64,000 bases of DNA from Alkaliphilus transvaalensis ATCC 700919 (GCF_000621485.1 NZ_JHYF01000006.1:124001-188000), one strand, 5' to 3'; positions 17,842 through 26,184 are shown, counted from the first letter of the stretch. The notes: generated by a model not told the origin, from the letters alone. Program-made: numbers and translations.

Positions 17842-18007
17842 TAGGAAATTACATAATTAGTATTAGATTTATATCAAATAAATACTTCGCTACTTGGTGT
17901 TCGATGAGTAACTTAAATCATGACTTTAATTCAAGAAACTAAGGGTTAGTTTTTGTATTTCCATAAAAAATATAAATTCAGACTTAAGGTATTATACAGT
18001 TACCTCG
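17842..18007. repeat. MITE-like repeat, degraded copy (family M)
   Basis: About 166 bp between the converging DUF58 and SpoIIM genes. The left end reads TAGGAAATTACATAATTAG. The right end is its imperfect inverted copy (ATATAAATTCAGACTTAAGG, then ATTATACAGTTACCTCG). The interior ACTTCGCTACTTGGTGTTCG matches the copy at 53678-53862. It has no coding capacity. It begins at the base after the DUF58 stop. Confidence 0.65.
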
Positions 18008-18063
18008 ATTACTTTAGTAGAAGCCCCAATAAGAAGCTGATCTCTTAGATAAAGTCTTCAATT

Positions 18064-19011
18064 TTATTTTTTAATAAAATATGGAATAGAAAAGTATAGA
18101 GCAAGAATAATAGCTGTTAAGGCTGCAAAGGAAAGTTTAAGGCCCTCTGATATGTTAAGGGGGGTAAAGAAGCCTTCGATTATTCCTGCAATAACTAACA
18201 TTAAAACGATACCAACGATTAGAGAAATAGCCTTCTTACTACCATAAATTAACCCTTGTTTTCTGCTATATTCCCCAGGGATTAACATAAACCTTGCAAT
18301 AATTAAACCAGATGCACCAGCAATAAAGATAGCAGCTAATTCAATGATCCCGTGGGGTAAAATTAAAGACCAATAACTTAGGGGTTCCCCATAAAGATAA
18401 ACAAGTGCAGTAAGGGCACCTAATAAAGCACCATTTATAAATAGTACATAAATTGTTCCTATGCCTAGGGTAATTCCAAAGACAAATGCCCTTAAAGAAA
18501 CGCTTATATTGTTAAACATAATATAACTAGACATGAGGGGATAGTTCCATTGTCCTTCAGCAGTTATTCCTTCTTTTATTCCATTAATATAAGCTTCTGG
18601 TAAAAATAATATGGCATAGTCAGGATTATAAAAAACCATAAACATACTGAGGAACACACCAAAGATAAAGAAGCCAAATGAAAGTAAGATGTAAGTACGG
18701 AATTCCCTTAAAAGGTTAGGAAATCCATATAAAATGTAATTTTTAAAGCTATTAGTAGAGACTTTTTTTACTGCATAGATATGACTATGGCAATCACTAA
18801 CTAATGAGTTTAGGTAAGTTACAGTAGTACTACCGGGATAGTGGGATCTAGCATAGGCAAGATGAACACTACATTGTCTGAAGGAAGATAAGAAATCCTT
18901 AACTTCTTGAGATTTGAGGGATCTAATACCCTTTTTGTTAATCTTCTTAGAAAGGGTCTCTAAGTCCTTCCATATATGGGATTTTAGTTCAATAAATTTA
19001 GTTTCAGTCAT
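18064..19011 (-). CDS. SpoIIM-family (stage II sporulation protein M-like) membrane protein
   Basis: 315 residues. A charged N-terminal ~100 residues is followed by five or more transmembrane helices: ILLSFGFFIFGVFLSMFMVF, FVFGITLGIGTIYVLFING, LPHGIIELAAIFIAGASG, LIVGIVLMLVIAGI and a C-terminal LSFAALTAIILALYF. The helix containing PHGIIEL is the conserved core of the SpoIIM/DUF95 family. In bacilli SpoIIM works with SpoIID and SpoIIP in engulfment; SpoIIM-like genes next to MoxR, DUF58 and RDD genes are a common but separate context. The ATG at 19011 is supported by AGAGGTG; a GTG at 19020 is possible. Confidence 0.85.
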   Translation of the reverse strand: MTETKFIELKSHIWKDLETLSKKINKKGIRSLKSQEVKDFLSSFRQCSVHLAYARSHYPGSTTVTYLNSLVSDCHSHIYAVKKVSTNSFKNYILYGFPNLLREFRTYILLSFGFFIFGVFLSMFMVFYNPDYAILFLPEAYINGIKEGITAEGQWNYPLMSSYIMFNNISVSLRAFVFGITLGIGTIYVLFINGALLGALTALVYLYGEPLSYWSLILPHGIIELAAIFIAGASGLIIARFMLIPGEYSRKQGLIYGSKKAISLIVGIVLMLVIAGIIEGFFTPLNISEGLKLSFAALTAIILALYFSIPYFIKK

Positions 19012-19081
19012 GATCTTCACCTCTTTTTCATTTTAACAGAAAAATACTAATTTGTGTATATATGTATTGGAGGGATAACGC

Positions 19082-19774
19082 TTGAAAACAACAAAAATCT
19101 TAACCCCAGAAAATGTTGAAGTGGAATATACACTGGCGGGGGTAGGCTCTAGAATAGCAGCAACTATTGTAGATTTTGCTGTACAAGGATTAATTATCGG
19201 AGTACTTTTAATAGCTACATTACTAATAAGCCAAACATCTATTAATTTTTGGGAAGATTATTATGGTTGGCTAGTAGGGATTTTAATATTAATTTACGGT
19301 ATCCTTTTTTATGGTTATTTCATTATAATGGAGCTGACAATGAATGGTCAAACCTTAGGTAAGAAAGTCTTGAAAATTAGAACCATTAGAAGGAATGGAC
19401 AACCGATTACATTAAGCCATGCTGCAGTAAGAAATTTATTTAAAGTGTTGATCGATTTATTTGGCATAGGGGTAGCGATGATATTTTTCTCTAAAGAAAA
19501 TAGGCGATTGGGCGATCTAGTAGCCTCAACAATTGTTGTTATAGAAGGAAAAGAAGTGAAGCCAGTTTCTCTTATTAATCTAACTAAAATAGATCCGAAG
19601 TTAAGTTATTATTTGACTCAGGAAGAAGAGGAACTTTTAAAGGAATATTTCGAACGGAAGAATGAAATTGAAGACTTACAATCCTTTAAAAGTGAATTGA
19701 AATACCATATGATTAGCCGTTTTACCGAATTAGGTATTTTAGAAGAGTGGAAGGATTTTATAAATGAATTGTAA
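19082..19774 (+). CDS. RDD-family membrane protein
   Basis: 230 residues with a TTG start; GGAGGG lies 7 bases upstream. The RDD domain has GSRIAATIVDFAVQGLIIG (conserved R and D) in helix 1, a second helix (WLVGILILIYGILFYGYFII), then MNGQTLGKKVLKIRTIRRNG and a third hydrophobic segment with RRLGDLVASTIVV. The last ~60 residues are a cytoplasmic acidic helical tail. RDD proteins have been linked to small-solute or ion transport in some bacteria, but the function here is unknown. Divergent from the SpoIIM-like gene (70-bp shared region), with which it commonly clusters. Confidence 0.85.
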   Translation: MKTTKILTPENVEVEYTLAGVGSRIAATIVDFAVQGLIIGVLLIATLLISQTSINFWEDYYGWLVGILILIYGILFYGYFIIMELTMNGQTLGKKVLKIRTIRRNGQPITLSHAAVRNLFKVLIDLFGIGVAMIFFSKENRRLGDLVASTIVVIEGKEVKPVSLINLTKIDPKLSYYLTQEEEELLKEYFERKNEIEDLQSFKSELKYHMISRFTELGILEEWKDFINEL

Positions 19775-19876
19775 AGATTTCCTTTGAAAACATTCATATT
19801 AGTGTAAACTTCATTAGGAAGAAGAAGTATGCTAACCCTTTTTATAAGGAATTAGCAAAGTTTTTCTTTAATTATT

Positions 19877-19951
19877 TTAATATAAAGAACTTTACGTAAT
19901 GAGTTTCAACGAAGTCGTCCTTTAAATTTTTCTAAGAAAGATTTTGTTCTA
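19877..19951. repeat. Dispersed repeat family B, copy 1
   Basis: Contains GAACTTTACGTAATGAGTT directly followed by TCAACGAAGTCGTCC, then a TTTAAATTTTTC stretch ending TTTTGTTCT. The same core recurs at 33547-33674 and 59080-59147. Non-coding; lies in the 262-bp gap before the isoprenoid-synthase-like gene. Confidence 0.65.
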
Positions 19952-20036
19952 GTATACATTAAAGGGAGGTTCATTTATTAGCCAGAATTATTAATATTTA
20001 AACGGGATTAATTTGAGACTTGTGGAGGAAAGTGAT

Positions 20037-21338
20037 ATGGAGGAATATAAAGTAGAAGAAATAACCCTTGAAGCCAATATAGATGTAGTAGAGCAGGTAG
20101 ACAGACTAAAAAAAATGTATTTAGAGCTATGGTGGAACACAAGGGTAGATTTCCCCTATATAGATCAAACAATTAGATTAATTGATCAATATAGTAATGG
20201 CAAGAAAATAGATGGTTTCATAAAGACCTTTTCTAAGGAGTTAAAGAATGTCATCTCCCTTAATAAGAACAAGAATTGGAGTAATCAATTAGCTACAATG
20301 ATTAGAGATTTTGAAAGTAGTATGGTGGGTTACCAACAGTGCTGTGTAGATTTTTTTATTGAAAAGGGGTATGCTAAGATTACAGAAGACTTTCTAAATG
20401 AAGTTAGAAATTTTGACCATGAAATAGAAGTATATGATATATTTCAAGCAATCAGAAATGTATGGATTATGAATAGTCTTCAGGTGATTTTTGGAAATGA
20501 AGTTAGTTTAACTCCTTCCATCTTTGCATATAGTATGCTTTATCCCTATAGTGATAACTATCTAGACAACCAAGAAGTTGGTGTAGAGGAAAAAATAAAA
20601 TTTAATGATAGATTTAAGGAAAGACTAGAGGGAAATCGGATAAAAGCCACAAGTGATAATGAAGCAAAAATTTATAAATTAGTAGCAAAAATTGAAGCTC
20701 AATTTAGTAGAACCAATTACAAAGAAGTATTTGATAGTCTTTTGGCTATTCATAGTGCACAGATAAACAGCCTTTCACAACAACGAGGAAGGATATTACC
20801 CTATGAGGGAGATATAATAGGCATTACCTTTGAGAAAGGAGGCACTTCAGTATTAGCAGATGGGTATTTAATTAAGGGAAAACTAACGGAGGATGAAGCT
20901 AAATTTACTTTTGGTTATGGTGTTTTTCTACAATTAATTGATGACCTACAGGATGTTGAAGAAGACTATCAAAATGGGCACATGACTATTTTTTCCCAAA
21001 TCCTTGGAAAATGGCCTTTAGATCTATTGGTTAATAAGCTATTTGCTTTTATTAATGAAATAATTTATGAGGAAAGTACCCTAAAGTCAACCGATGCTAT
21101 GAAGGTAAAGGATGTAATCCATGAAAGTTGTAAAATTATGATCTTAGAAGCAATTTCAAAGAATAAAAAATACTTTAGTAGGTCTTATATTAGGCAATTA
21201 GAAAAATATTCCCTATTGCGATTTTCATACTTTAAAAAGATCAAACGAAAATTAAATAAGAGCTTTTCAGAAGAAGAGTTAAATAAAATATGCTCCACAT
21301 TGGGGGAAGGTAATATAAACTCTCTGGGGAATGTATAA
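20037..21338 (+). CDS. Class 1 isoprenoid-synthase-fold enzyme (polyprenyl synthase-like)
   Basis: 433 residues. All-helical, with two candidate aspartate-rich Mg-pyrophosphate sites. The first, YPYSDNYLDN (~residues 173-182), is in the place of DDxxD. The second is FLQLIDDLQDVEEDYQNGH (~304-322), a good match to the second motif of trans-prenyltransferases. GGTSVLADGYLIKGKL also fits the family. It is longer than usual FPP/GGPP synthases (~300) because of a ~110-residue N-terminal extension. Substrate and product are unknown. The ATG at 20037 follows GGAGGAAAGTGAT; an upstream TTG at 20013 lacks a site. It stands alone. Confidence 0.7.
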   Translation: MEEYKVEEITLEANIDVVEQVDRLKKMYLELWWNTRVDFPYIDQTIRLIDQYSNGKKIDGFIKTFSKELKNVISLNKNKNWSNQLATMIRDFESSMVGYQQCCVDFFIEKGYAKITEDFLNEVRNFDHEIEVYDIFQAIRNVWIMNSLQVIFGNEVSLTPSIFAYSMLYPYSDNYLDNQEVGVEEKIKFNDRFKERLEGNRIKATSDNEAKIYKLVAKIEAQFSRTNYKEVFDSLLAIHSAQINSLSQQRGRILPYEGDIIGITFEKGGTSVLADGYLIKGKLTEDEAKFTFGYGVFLQLIDDLQDVEEDYQNGHMTIFSQILGKWPLDLLVNKLFAFINEIIYEESTLKSTDAMKVKDVIHESCKIMILEAISKNKKYFSRSYIRQLEKYSLLRFSYFKKIKRKLNKSFSEEELNKICSTLGEGNINSLGNV

Positions 21339-21556
21339 CATTTTACAAGTAATTAATTTCTTTGCCTTCTACCTATTTACATGTATATCATAATACTATC
21401 TTAATAATGATTTTGGTAGCATTACAGAAAATACAATCTTAATATAATAATTAGAATATAGGTTATATAAATTATGGAATTTTAAATATGCTAGAGTAGG
21501 GACTAAAAATATGGGTATCAGTATAAAAATATAAAAATTTAAGGAGTTTAAGTAAG

Positions 21557-21715
21557 ATGGCTAAGAAATTATGTAAATTAGTTAAAAAGGATTTGATAAA
21601 AGAATCCTTTTCTGAATATGTTAAACTGGTCAATGAACCAACTCATATTTGTAAGTCTTGTGGCCGAGCAGTAAATCATGAAAAAAATGTTTGCAACCCT
21701 AAAGAAATTGAATAA
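21557..21715 (+). CDS. Small cysteine-knuckle protein (52 residues)
   Basis: Starts MAKKLCKLVKKDL and contains HICKSCGRAVNHEKNVC, a CxxC with a further cysteine ~11 residues on and a histidine between: a probable one-zinc knuckle. AAGGAG lies 11 bases before the ATG, and an intrinsic terminator follows 13 bases after the stop, so it looks like a complete single-gene unit. Similar tiny zinc-ribbon proteins occur in clostridia; function unknown. Confidence 0.7.
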   Translation: MAKKLCKLVKKDLIKESFSEYVKLVNEPTHICKSCGRAVNHEKNVCNPKEIE

Positions 21716-21728
21716 AGTACTTTGTTAG

Positions 21729-21755
21729 ATCCCATCTTAAGATGGGATTTATTTG
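21729..21755 (+). terminator. Terminator-like perfect palindrome
   Basis: A 20-bp perfect palindrome (ATCCCATCTT and its complement AAGATGGGAT, 21729-21748) followed by TTATTTGTT. Confidence 0.65.
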
Positions 21756-21850
21756 TTGAGAGGAAAATTTTAATTAGAATGATTTATTAACCTTATGCTA
21801 AAAATATAATTGGGTTAAAAATATAATTCACTATATGGAGGTTGCTAATA

Positions 21851-22069
21851 ATGAGACATTTATCTGATACAGAAGTTTTAGCCCTAACTGGGCTGTTAAG
21901 GATGGAAAAAGATGGATTGGCAGTTTCGAGAGCTTTAGAAGCCATTATAACAGATGATGATTTAAGAAAGGAAACACAAGCTGGAGTGTTAGCAGCAGAA
22001 GGAAGAATACAAGCTATACAGCAGTTTATAAACGAAAATCATGTCACCACAACAGAGGAGGTACGATAA
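21851..22069 (+). CDS. Small coat-associated protein upstream of cotF-like gene
   Basis: 72 residues: MRHLSDTEVLALTGLLRMEKDG, then an all-helical, glutamate/alanine-rich body. GGAGG lies 10 bases before the ATG. It resembles the first half of a CotF-type helical bundle (short partner proteins often sit directly before a coat F gene in clostridia); that is inference. The stop is followed at once by the next start (one base between), so the two are translated together and the products probably form one complex in the spore coat. Confidence 0.7.
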   Translation: MRHLSDTEVLALTGLLRMEKDGLAVSRALEAIITDDDLRKETQAGVLAAEGRIQAIQQFINENHVTTTEEVR

Positions 22070-22070
22070 T

Positions 22071-22376
22071 ATGGGATCTTTATTAGGGAATATGGTAAAA
22101 AGTAATACAGATATTAATGATGAAGTCATCATTAATACCTTAATGGCCAGTACTGTTGGTGGTGCCAATGCATATTTAAATGCTACAATGGCTGCTGCTA
22201 CACCAGAATTAAGAGCAATGCTAGCATCGAATGTTAACTTAATGATTGGTAGAAACTCTGCTCTAGGAGCTTTAGCCATGAAAAAAGGTTGGGAAAGACC
22301 CTATAGCTCCCCTAGCCAACAATTGGCAGAGACCTATGATAAGTCGAAGCAAGTAGTTCATCCTAAAGGAATGTAA
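22071..22376 (+). CDS. Spore coat protein, CotF family
   Basis: 101 residues: MGSLLGNMVKSNTDINDEVI, a helical region with STVGGANAYLNATMAAATPELRA, then NSALGALAMKKGW with a C-terminal YDKSKQVVHPKG tail. This matches the coat F domain (ferritin-like helical) of small clostridial coat proteins. The ATG at 22071 has GAGGAGGT 8 bases upstream. It forms a two-gene operon with the preceding small protein, closed by a strong terminator. Expected expression: mother cell late in sporulation. Confidence 0.8.
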   Translation: MGSLLGNMVKSNTDINDEVIINTLMASTVGGANAYLNATMAAATPELRAMLASNVNLMIGRNSALGALAMKKGWERPYSSPSQQLAETYDKSKQVVHPKGM

Positions 22377-22386
22377 AACTCATAAA

Positions 22387-22437
22387 TTAAGCCTGCATTT
22401 ATTATTTTTAATTAATGCAGGCTTAAAATTTTATTTC
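22387..22437 (+). terminator. Terminator of the coat operon
   Basis: 13-bp perfect stem TTAAGCCTGCATT / AATGCAGGCTTAA (22387-22399, 22414-22426) with a T-rich tail. Confidence 0.9.
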
Positions 22438-22482
22438 GTTTTAATTAATGGTATGATAAAAATAAAAAGGGGAGGAATGAAG

Positions 22483-23328
22483 ATGTTTTTTCAACAACCA
22501 ATAACAGAAATTATTAAAAATCGAGTTTCTGTTAGGAGCTATAGTAATGAAAACCTTTCGGAGGAAGTAAAAAAGCAGATTAATAGTTATCTAACTAGTA
22601 TTGAGGGGCCCTTTGAAGCTGAAACTAGGTTTCAAATGATAGATCGTGAAGACATAAAAATTAATAATGGAAAAATTGGTACTTATGGTGTTATAAAAGG
22701 AGCTAATACATATATTGCTGGTATGCTAAAAAAGGGAGACTATGATTTAGAAGAACTTGGATATGTTTTTGAAAAAGCAATACTTTTCCTTACATCTATA
22801 GGGTTAGGGACATGTTGGCTAGGAGGAACCTTTAAAAGAAGTGGTGTCGAAGAGATTGTGGGTTTACAACAAGAAGAGATGTTGCCCGTTATTACACCAG
22901 TAGGTTATGGGTTAGAAAAGAAAAGATTTATTGATTCCACAATAAGATTGATAGCAGGCTCTAATAACAGAAAAGATTGGAAGGAACTATTTTTTAATAA
23001 CGATTTTGATGAAGTCCTCAACAAAGAATCAGCAGCAGAATATAAGCTTCCTTTAGAAATGGTTAGGCTAGCACCATCGGCCTCTAATAAACAGCCATGG
23101 CGGATTGTGAAGGATGATCAAAGGTGGCATTTTTACATGGAATCGACAAAAGGATATAGTAAAGCATTAGGGTATGACATACAAAGAATAGATATGGGAA
23201 TCGCAATGTGTCATTTTGAGATGACCTTAATAGAGGCTGGTTTAAAGGGCAAGTGGCAGATTGAAAGTAATGTACCTAAAAAAGAAGAAGTAGAATATAT
23301 AATTACATGGATACAAGAGTCCTTTTAG
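22483..23328 (+). CDS. Nitroreductase-family protein (TM1586-like)
   Basis: 281 residues. The N-terminal segment IIKNRVSVRSYSNENLSEE is the usual FMN-phosphate binding start of nitroreductases. GLGTCWLGGTFKRSG and PVGYGLEKKRF lie mid-protein. The C-terminal half has VRLAPSASNKQPWRIVKD, a second classic nitroreductase motif, as in the duplicated TM1586 family. These are FMN-dependent NAD(P)H oxidoreductases; the substrate is unknown. GGGGAGG precedes the ATG at 22483 by 7 bases; an ATG at 22477 is also in frame. Stands alone, converging with the CAP lipoprotein gene on a shared terminator. Confidence 0.85.
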   Translation: MFFQQPITEIIKNRVSVRSYSNENLSEEVKKQINSYLTSIEGPFEAETRFQMIDREDIKINNGKIGTYGVIKGANTYIAGMLKKGDYDLEELGYVFEKAILFLTSIGLGTCWLGGTFKRSGVEEIVGLQQEEMLPVITPVGYGLEKKRFIDSTIRLIAGSNNRKDWKELFFNNDFDEVLNKESAAEYKLPLEMVRLAPSASNKQPWRIVKDDQRWHFYMESTKGYSKALGYDIQRIDMGIAMCHFEMTLIEAGLKGKWQIESNVPKKEEVEYIITWIQESF

Positions 23329-23345
23329 GGTAGAAAGATATGTAA

Positions 23346-23390
23346 AACCTCCCATGGAAGCAATACAAAGCTTCTGTAGGGAGGTTGTTG
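23346..23390. terminator. Bidirectional terminator
   Basis: AACCTCCC (23346-23353) pairs with GGGAGGTT (23379-23386), with an inner GAAGC/GCTTC stem. It serves the converging nitroreductase and CAP genes. Confidence 0.85.
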
Positions 23391-23399
23391 TTTGATATT

Positions 23400-24299
23400 T
23401 TATCTTGGCTTACTGATAAACATTTGAGTATAAACAAATCCATACCTAGGGCTGGTTCTTACACCAATGCCTACATGAGTGAAATTAGGGTTTAAAATGT
23501 TTTGTCTATGGCCACTGGAGCCCATTAGAGCTACATGGGCATTATCGACGTTATTATTTCCTGCTAAATTTTCTCCAGCATGTAAATAATTTACACCAAA
23601 ACTATCCAACATTTCAAAAGGACTGCCATAAGTAGGAGAATAGTGACTGAAATAATCATTATCTACCATATCTTGAGACTTAACACCTGCAACTTGAGCA
23701 ACCTCGGCATCTATTTGTAAAGTGGGTAGCCCATTCCTCTCTCTTTCTTGATTAATAAGCTGTACCATTCTTTCTTCCTGAGACCTTAAATTGCCACCTT
23801 GCCCCTGAGCCTGCTCTTGGTTTCTGGTAGTTATAGGTTGTTGCTGTTCTTCTGCTAAAGGAGTGGTTTCATCTTGAGGTGCTCTTGCGGGGTCTTGTTG
23901 AGTGATTCCGGGTTGTTCTTCATTTGCTTCTGGTTCATGGGGAGGTGAAACTTCTTCCTCATCTACCTCTACGTCCCTAACAATTGGTTCGGCAGAAGTT
24001 GCATCAATACTACCTACTTGATTATTGTCTAGTTGAATAACATACCAATCTCCAACTTGCTCTAATACTCTAACAACATCATCCCTCTTTAGGGTAGCTA
24101 TTGTATCGAAATCAAATCCAATTCCACTTTTTACATCTGCTGAATCGCTAGTAATTCTACAATGCTCCACATCGCCAGTTTTAAAAATAGAAGATTCGTT
24201 AGTTTCTAAATTATTATCTTCAACTGGTCTTTCTTGGGGAGCTCTGCAGGATACTAGGAAAATAGATAATACTAACAAGATTAAGTATTTTTTCTTCAT
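23400..24299 (-). CDS. Lipoprotein with SH3b and CAP (SCP/PR1) domains
   Basis: 299 residues. Lipoprotein signal peptide with lipobox LVSC (Cys18). An SH3-like region (~45-108; CRITSDSADVKSG, then DVVRVLEQVGDWYVIQ) is followed by a low-complexity E/Q/P-rich linker (~110-170). The C-terminal CAP domain (~175-299) has LINQERERNGLPTLQID, YFSHYSPTYGSPFEML, HAGENLAGN, GSSGHRQNILN and THVGIGV, carrying the conserved His/Glu/His set. The protein is anchored outside the membrane; CAP proteins of this type are often linked to spores or the cell wall. Exact function unknown. Confidence 0.9.
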   Translation of the reverse strand: MKKKYLILLVLSIFLVSCRAPQERPVEDNNLETNESSIFKTGDVEHCRITSDSADVKSGIGFDFDTIATLKRDDVVRVLEQVGDWYVIQLDNNQVGSIDATSAEPIVRDVEVDEEEVSPPHEPEANEEQPGITQQDPARAPQDETTPLAEEQQQPITTRNQEQAQGQGGNLRSQEERMVQLINQERERNGLPTLQIDAEVAQVAGVKSQDMVDNDYFSHYSPTYGSPFEMLDSFGVNYLHAGENLAGNNNVDNAHVALMGSSGHRQNILNPNFTHVGIGVRTSPRYGFVYTQMFISKPR

Positions 24300-24593
24300 G
24301 TGTATGCCTCCAATAAAATAATTTAATATTAATTACTAGATATATTATTAGTAATTTTAAAAAATATATTTTTTAATAAAGAAGTTAAATTATGTTATTA
24401 ATGAAAAATTTGAGGAAATATCATACCATAACGATGAACTTAATAAGATTTATGTAAATTTCATTACTAAAAAAGTTGAGGTTAAATTCAATAATTAATT
24501 TAAATGAAAAACTGCAAGTTTGCATAAACTAGTAATATAAAAGGTAATTAATACCTAACAGCTAGGGAGCAGAAGGACTTGGAGGTGTTATCT

Positions 24594-25076
24594 ATGAAAA
24601 GTATTACCTATGGAGAATTAAGTTTTCAAGAAGTTTGTGATAAAGTTCAAGAATATACAAAAAAAGATTTGGAATCTGAGTATATTATATCAGTAGGTAC
24701 CGACTCTCAAAATATAGGTAATTTTACTAAGGTTGTTTCAGTTATAACCCTTGTAAGAAAAACAAAGGGTGGAATATTTTTTTATGATATAACTAAGGTA
24801 AAAAAAATAAAAAATATAAGACAAAAAATTCTAACAGAAACACAATCAAGTATTGACTTAGCCTGTAAGTTAGTGAAATTTTTAAATGATAATAATATTG
24901 ATGCACCTTTGGAAATACACATTGATATCGGAGAAAAGGGAGAAACGAAAGATTTAATTAAGGAAATAGCAGGATGGGTAATGGGATTAGGGTTTAAATG
25001 TCGAATGAAGCCAGACTCCTATTCATCTTCAGGAATTGCAGATAAAATTTCAAAAAGAGGAAGTCGAGTTGGTTAG
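24594..25076 (+). CDS. YkuK-family (DUF458) RNase H-like protein
   Basis: 160 residues: SITYGELSFQEVCDKV, then VGTDSQN (an RNase H-like acidic strand), VSVITLVRKTKGGIFFYD, LEIHIDIGEKGETKDLIKE and a C-terminal CRMKPDSYSSSGIADKIS. These are the hallmarks of the Bacillus YkuK/DUF458 family, predicted RNase H-fold proteins of unknown function. The ATG at 24594 has GGAGGTG 6 bases upstream; a TTG at 24579 is rejected. A terminator lies just downstream. Confidence 0.85.
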   Translation: MKSITYGELSFQEVCDKVQEYTKKDLESEYIISVGTDSQNIGNFTKVVSVITLVRKTKGGIFFYDITKVKKIKNIRQKILTETQSSIDLACKLVKFLNDNNIDAPLEIHIDIGEKGETKDLIKEIAGWVMGLGFKCRMKPDSYSSSGIADKISKRGSRVG

Positions 25077-25086
25077 CTTATACTAG

Positions 25087-25113
25087 AACAGGTCAAATTT
25101 TTTGGCCTGTTTA
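25087..25113 (+). terminator. Terminator after the ykuK-like gene
   Basis: AACAGGTC pairs with GGCCTGTT around a T-rich loop, followed by TAAT; moderate stem. Confidence 0.65.
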
Positions 25114-25198
25114 ATATGTAGTATGAGAGAATGACCCTATATTAAAAATATCTGCAGATTAGAGGAAAAGTTGTTCGTTAATCGAATTAATTAAGAAT

Positions 25199-25281
25199 AA
25201 GGAAATTGCAAAATAAACACTAAACAGAGAAGTTTTAATTTTTCATTAACATAAATTAAATATAAACGATACAATTTCCTT
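25199..25281. repeat. MITE-like repeat, short internally deleted copy (family M, inverted)
   Basis: Ends are AAGGAAATTG (25199-25208) and its exact complement CAATTTCCTT (25272-25281). Inside, ACACTAAACAGAGAAGTTTT matches, in reverse orientation and with one change, the interior of the copy at 53678-53862. About 83 bp, upstream of the M55 peptidase gene. Confidence 0.6.
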
Positions 25282-25325
25282 GAATAAGTATTAAAATAAT
25301 CAAAAAATTTAAAAGGGGGATTACT

Positions 25326-26141
25326 ATGAAAATTTTTATTTCTGCGGATATTGAGGGAATTAGTGGTGTTGTTAACAAAACCCATACAATGCCCCAAGGT
25401 CATGATTATCACATGGCAAGAACATTAATGACTAATGAGGTGAATGCAGCTATCGAAGGAGCCTTAGAGGCTGGAGCTACAGAAATTGTTGTAAATGATT
25501 CCCACGGACGAATGACAAATATATTACTAGAATCTCTAAATCCTAACGCACAATTAATAACAGGATCTCCCAAGAAGCTAGGAATGATGGAAGGGATAGA
25601 TGATTCCTATGATGCTGCCTTATTGATTGGCTACCATGCTAGAATGAATACGCCAGGGGTATTAAGTCATTCCTATCATGGGGGGGCTATTTCGAATATT
25701 AGTATTAATGGCAAAAATGCAGGAGAATTTTTTATAAATGCTTCTGTAGCTGGCTTTTATAATGTTCCAGTAATTGTGGTTTCTGGGGATAATATATTAG
25801 CTGAAGAGGTGAAAGAAGTCGATGGTAACATTGAAACTGTTGTTGTTAAAACAGCCCATGCTAGGCTTACAGCAAAATGTTTACATCCCACTGTAGTTCA
25901 TAAAGCCATTAAGGAGACTGTTAAAAATGCAATTTTATCTAGTAAAGTTAATCCCATATCTTTAGATGGAGCAATAGAAATGGAAGTTACCTTCTTAAAT
26001 AGTGGTATGGCAGAAATGGCGGCTATCATGCCTAAAACAGAGTTTTTAGGAGGATCAAAGGTAGGGTATAGAGGGAAAGACATTATAGAAGCCTACAGAG
26101 CCCTCATTTGTATGTATAACTTGGCTAATGTAGTAATATAG
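25326..26141 (+). CDS. M55-family peptidase (DppA-like D-aminopeptidase)
   Basis: 271 residues. The N-terminal MKIFISADIEGISGVV provides Asp8 and Glu10 as zinc ligands. NDSHGRM (~60), HARMNTPGVLSHSYHG (~104-119) and NGKNAGEFFINA supply the remaining His and Glu ligands typical of M55 peptidases. DppA of B. subtilis releases N-terminal D-amino acids from short peptides. GGGGG lies 8 bases before the ATG. Not in an operon with transporters; the next gene is a converging M29 aminopeptidase, so a peptide-turnover neighbourhood is plausible. Confidence 0.9.
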   Translation: MKIFISADIEGISGVVNKTHTMPQGHDYHMARTLMTNEVNAAIEGALEAGATEIVVNDSHGRMTNILLESLNPNAQLITGSPKKLGMMEGIDDSYDAALLIGYHARMNTPGVLSHSYHGGAISNISINGKNAGEFFINASVAGFYNVPVIVVSGDNILAEEVKEVDGNIETVVVKTAHARLTAKCLHPTVVHKAIKETVKNAILSSKVNPISLDGAIEMEVTFLNSGMAEMAAIMPKTEFLGGSKVGYRGKDIIEAYRALICMYNLANVVI

Positions 26142-26147
26142 ATAGAT

Positions 26148-26184
26148 AGCCCCTATTGCTTAGAAAGTAAGCAAAGGGGCTTTA
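26148..26184. terminator. Terminator after the M55 gene
   Basis: AGCCCCT and TGCTT arms (26148-26162) pair with AAGCA and AGGGGCT (26168-26181), followed by TTAATAATAAT. Confidence 0.8.
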
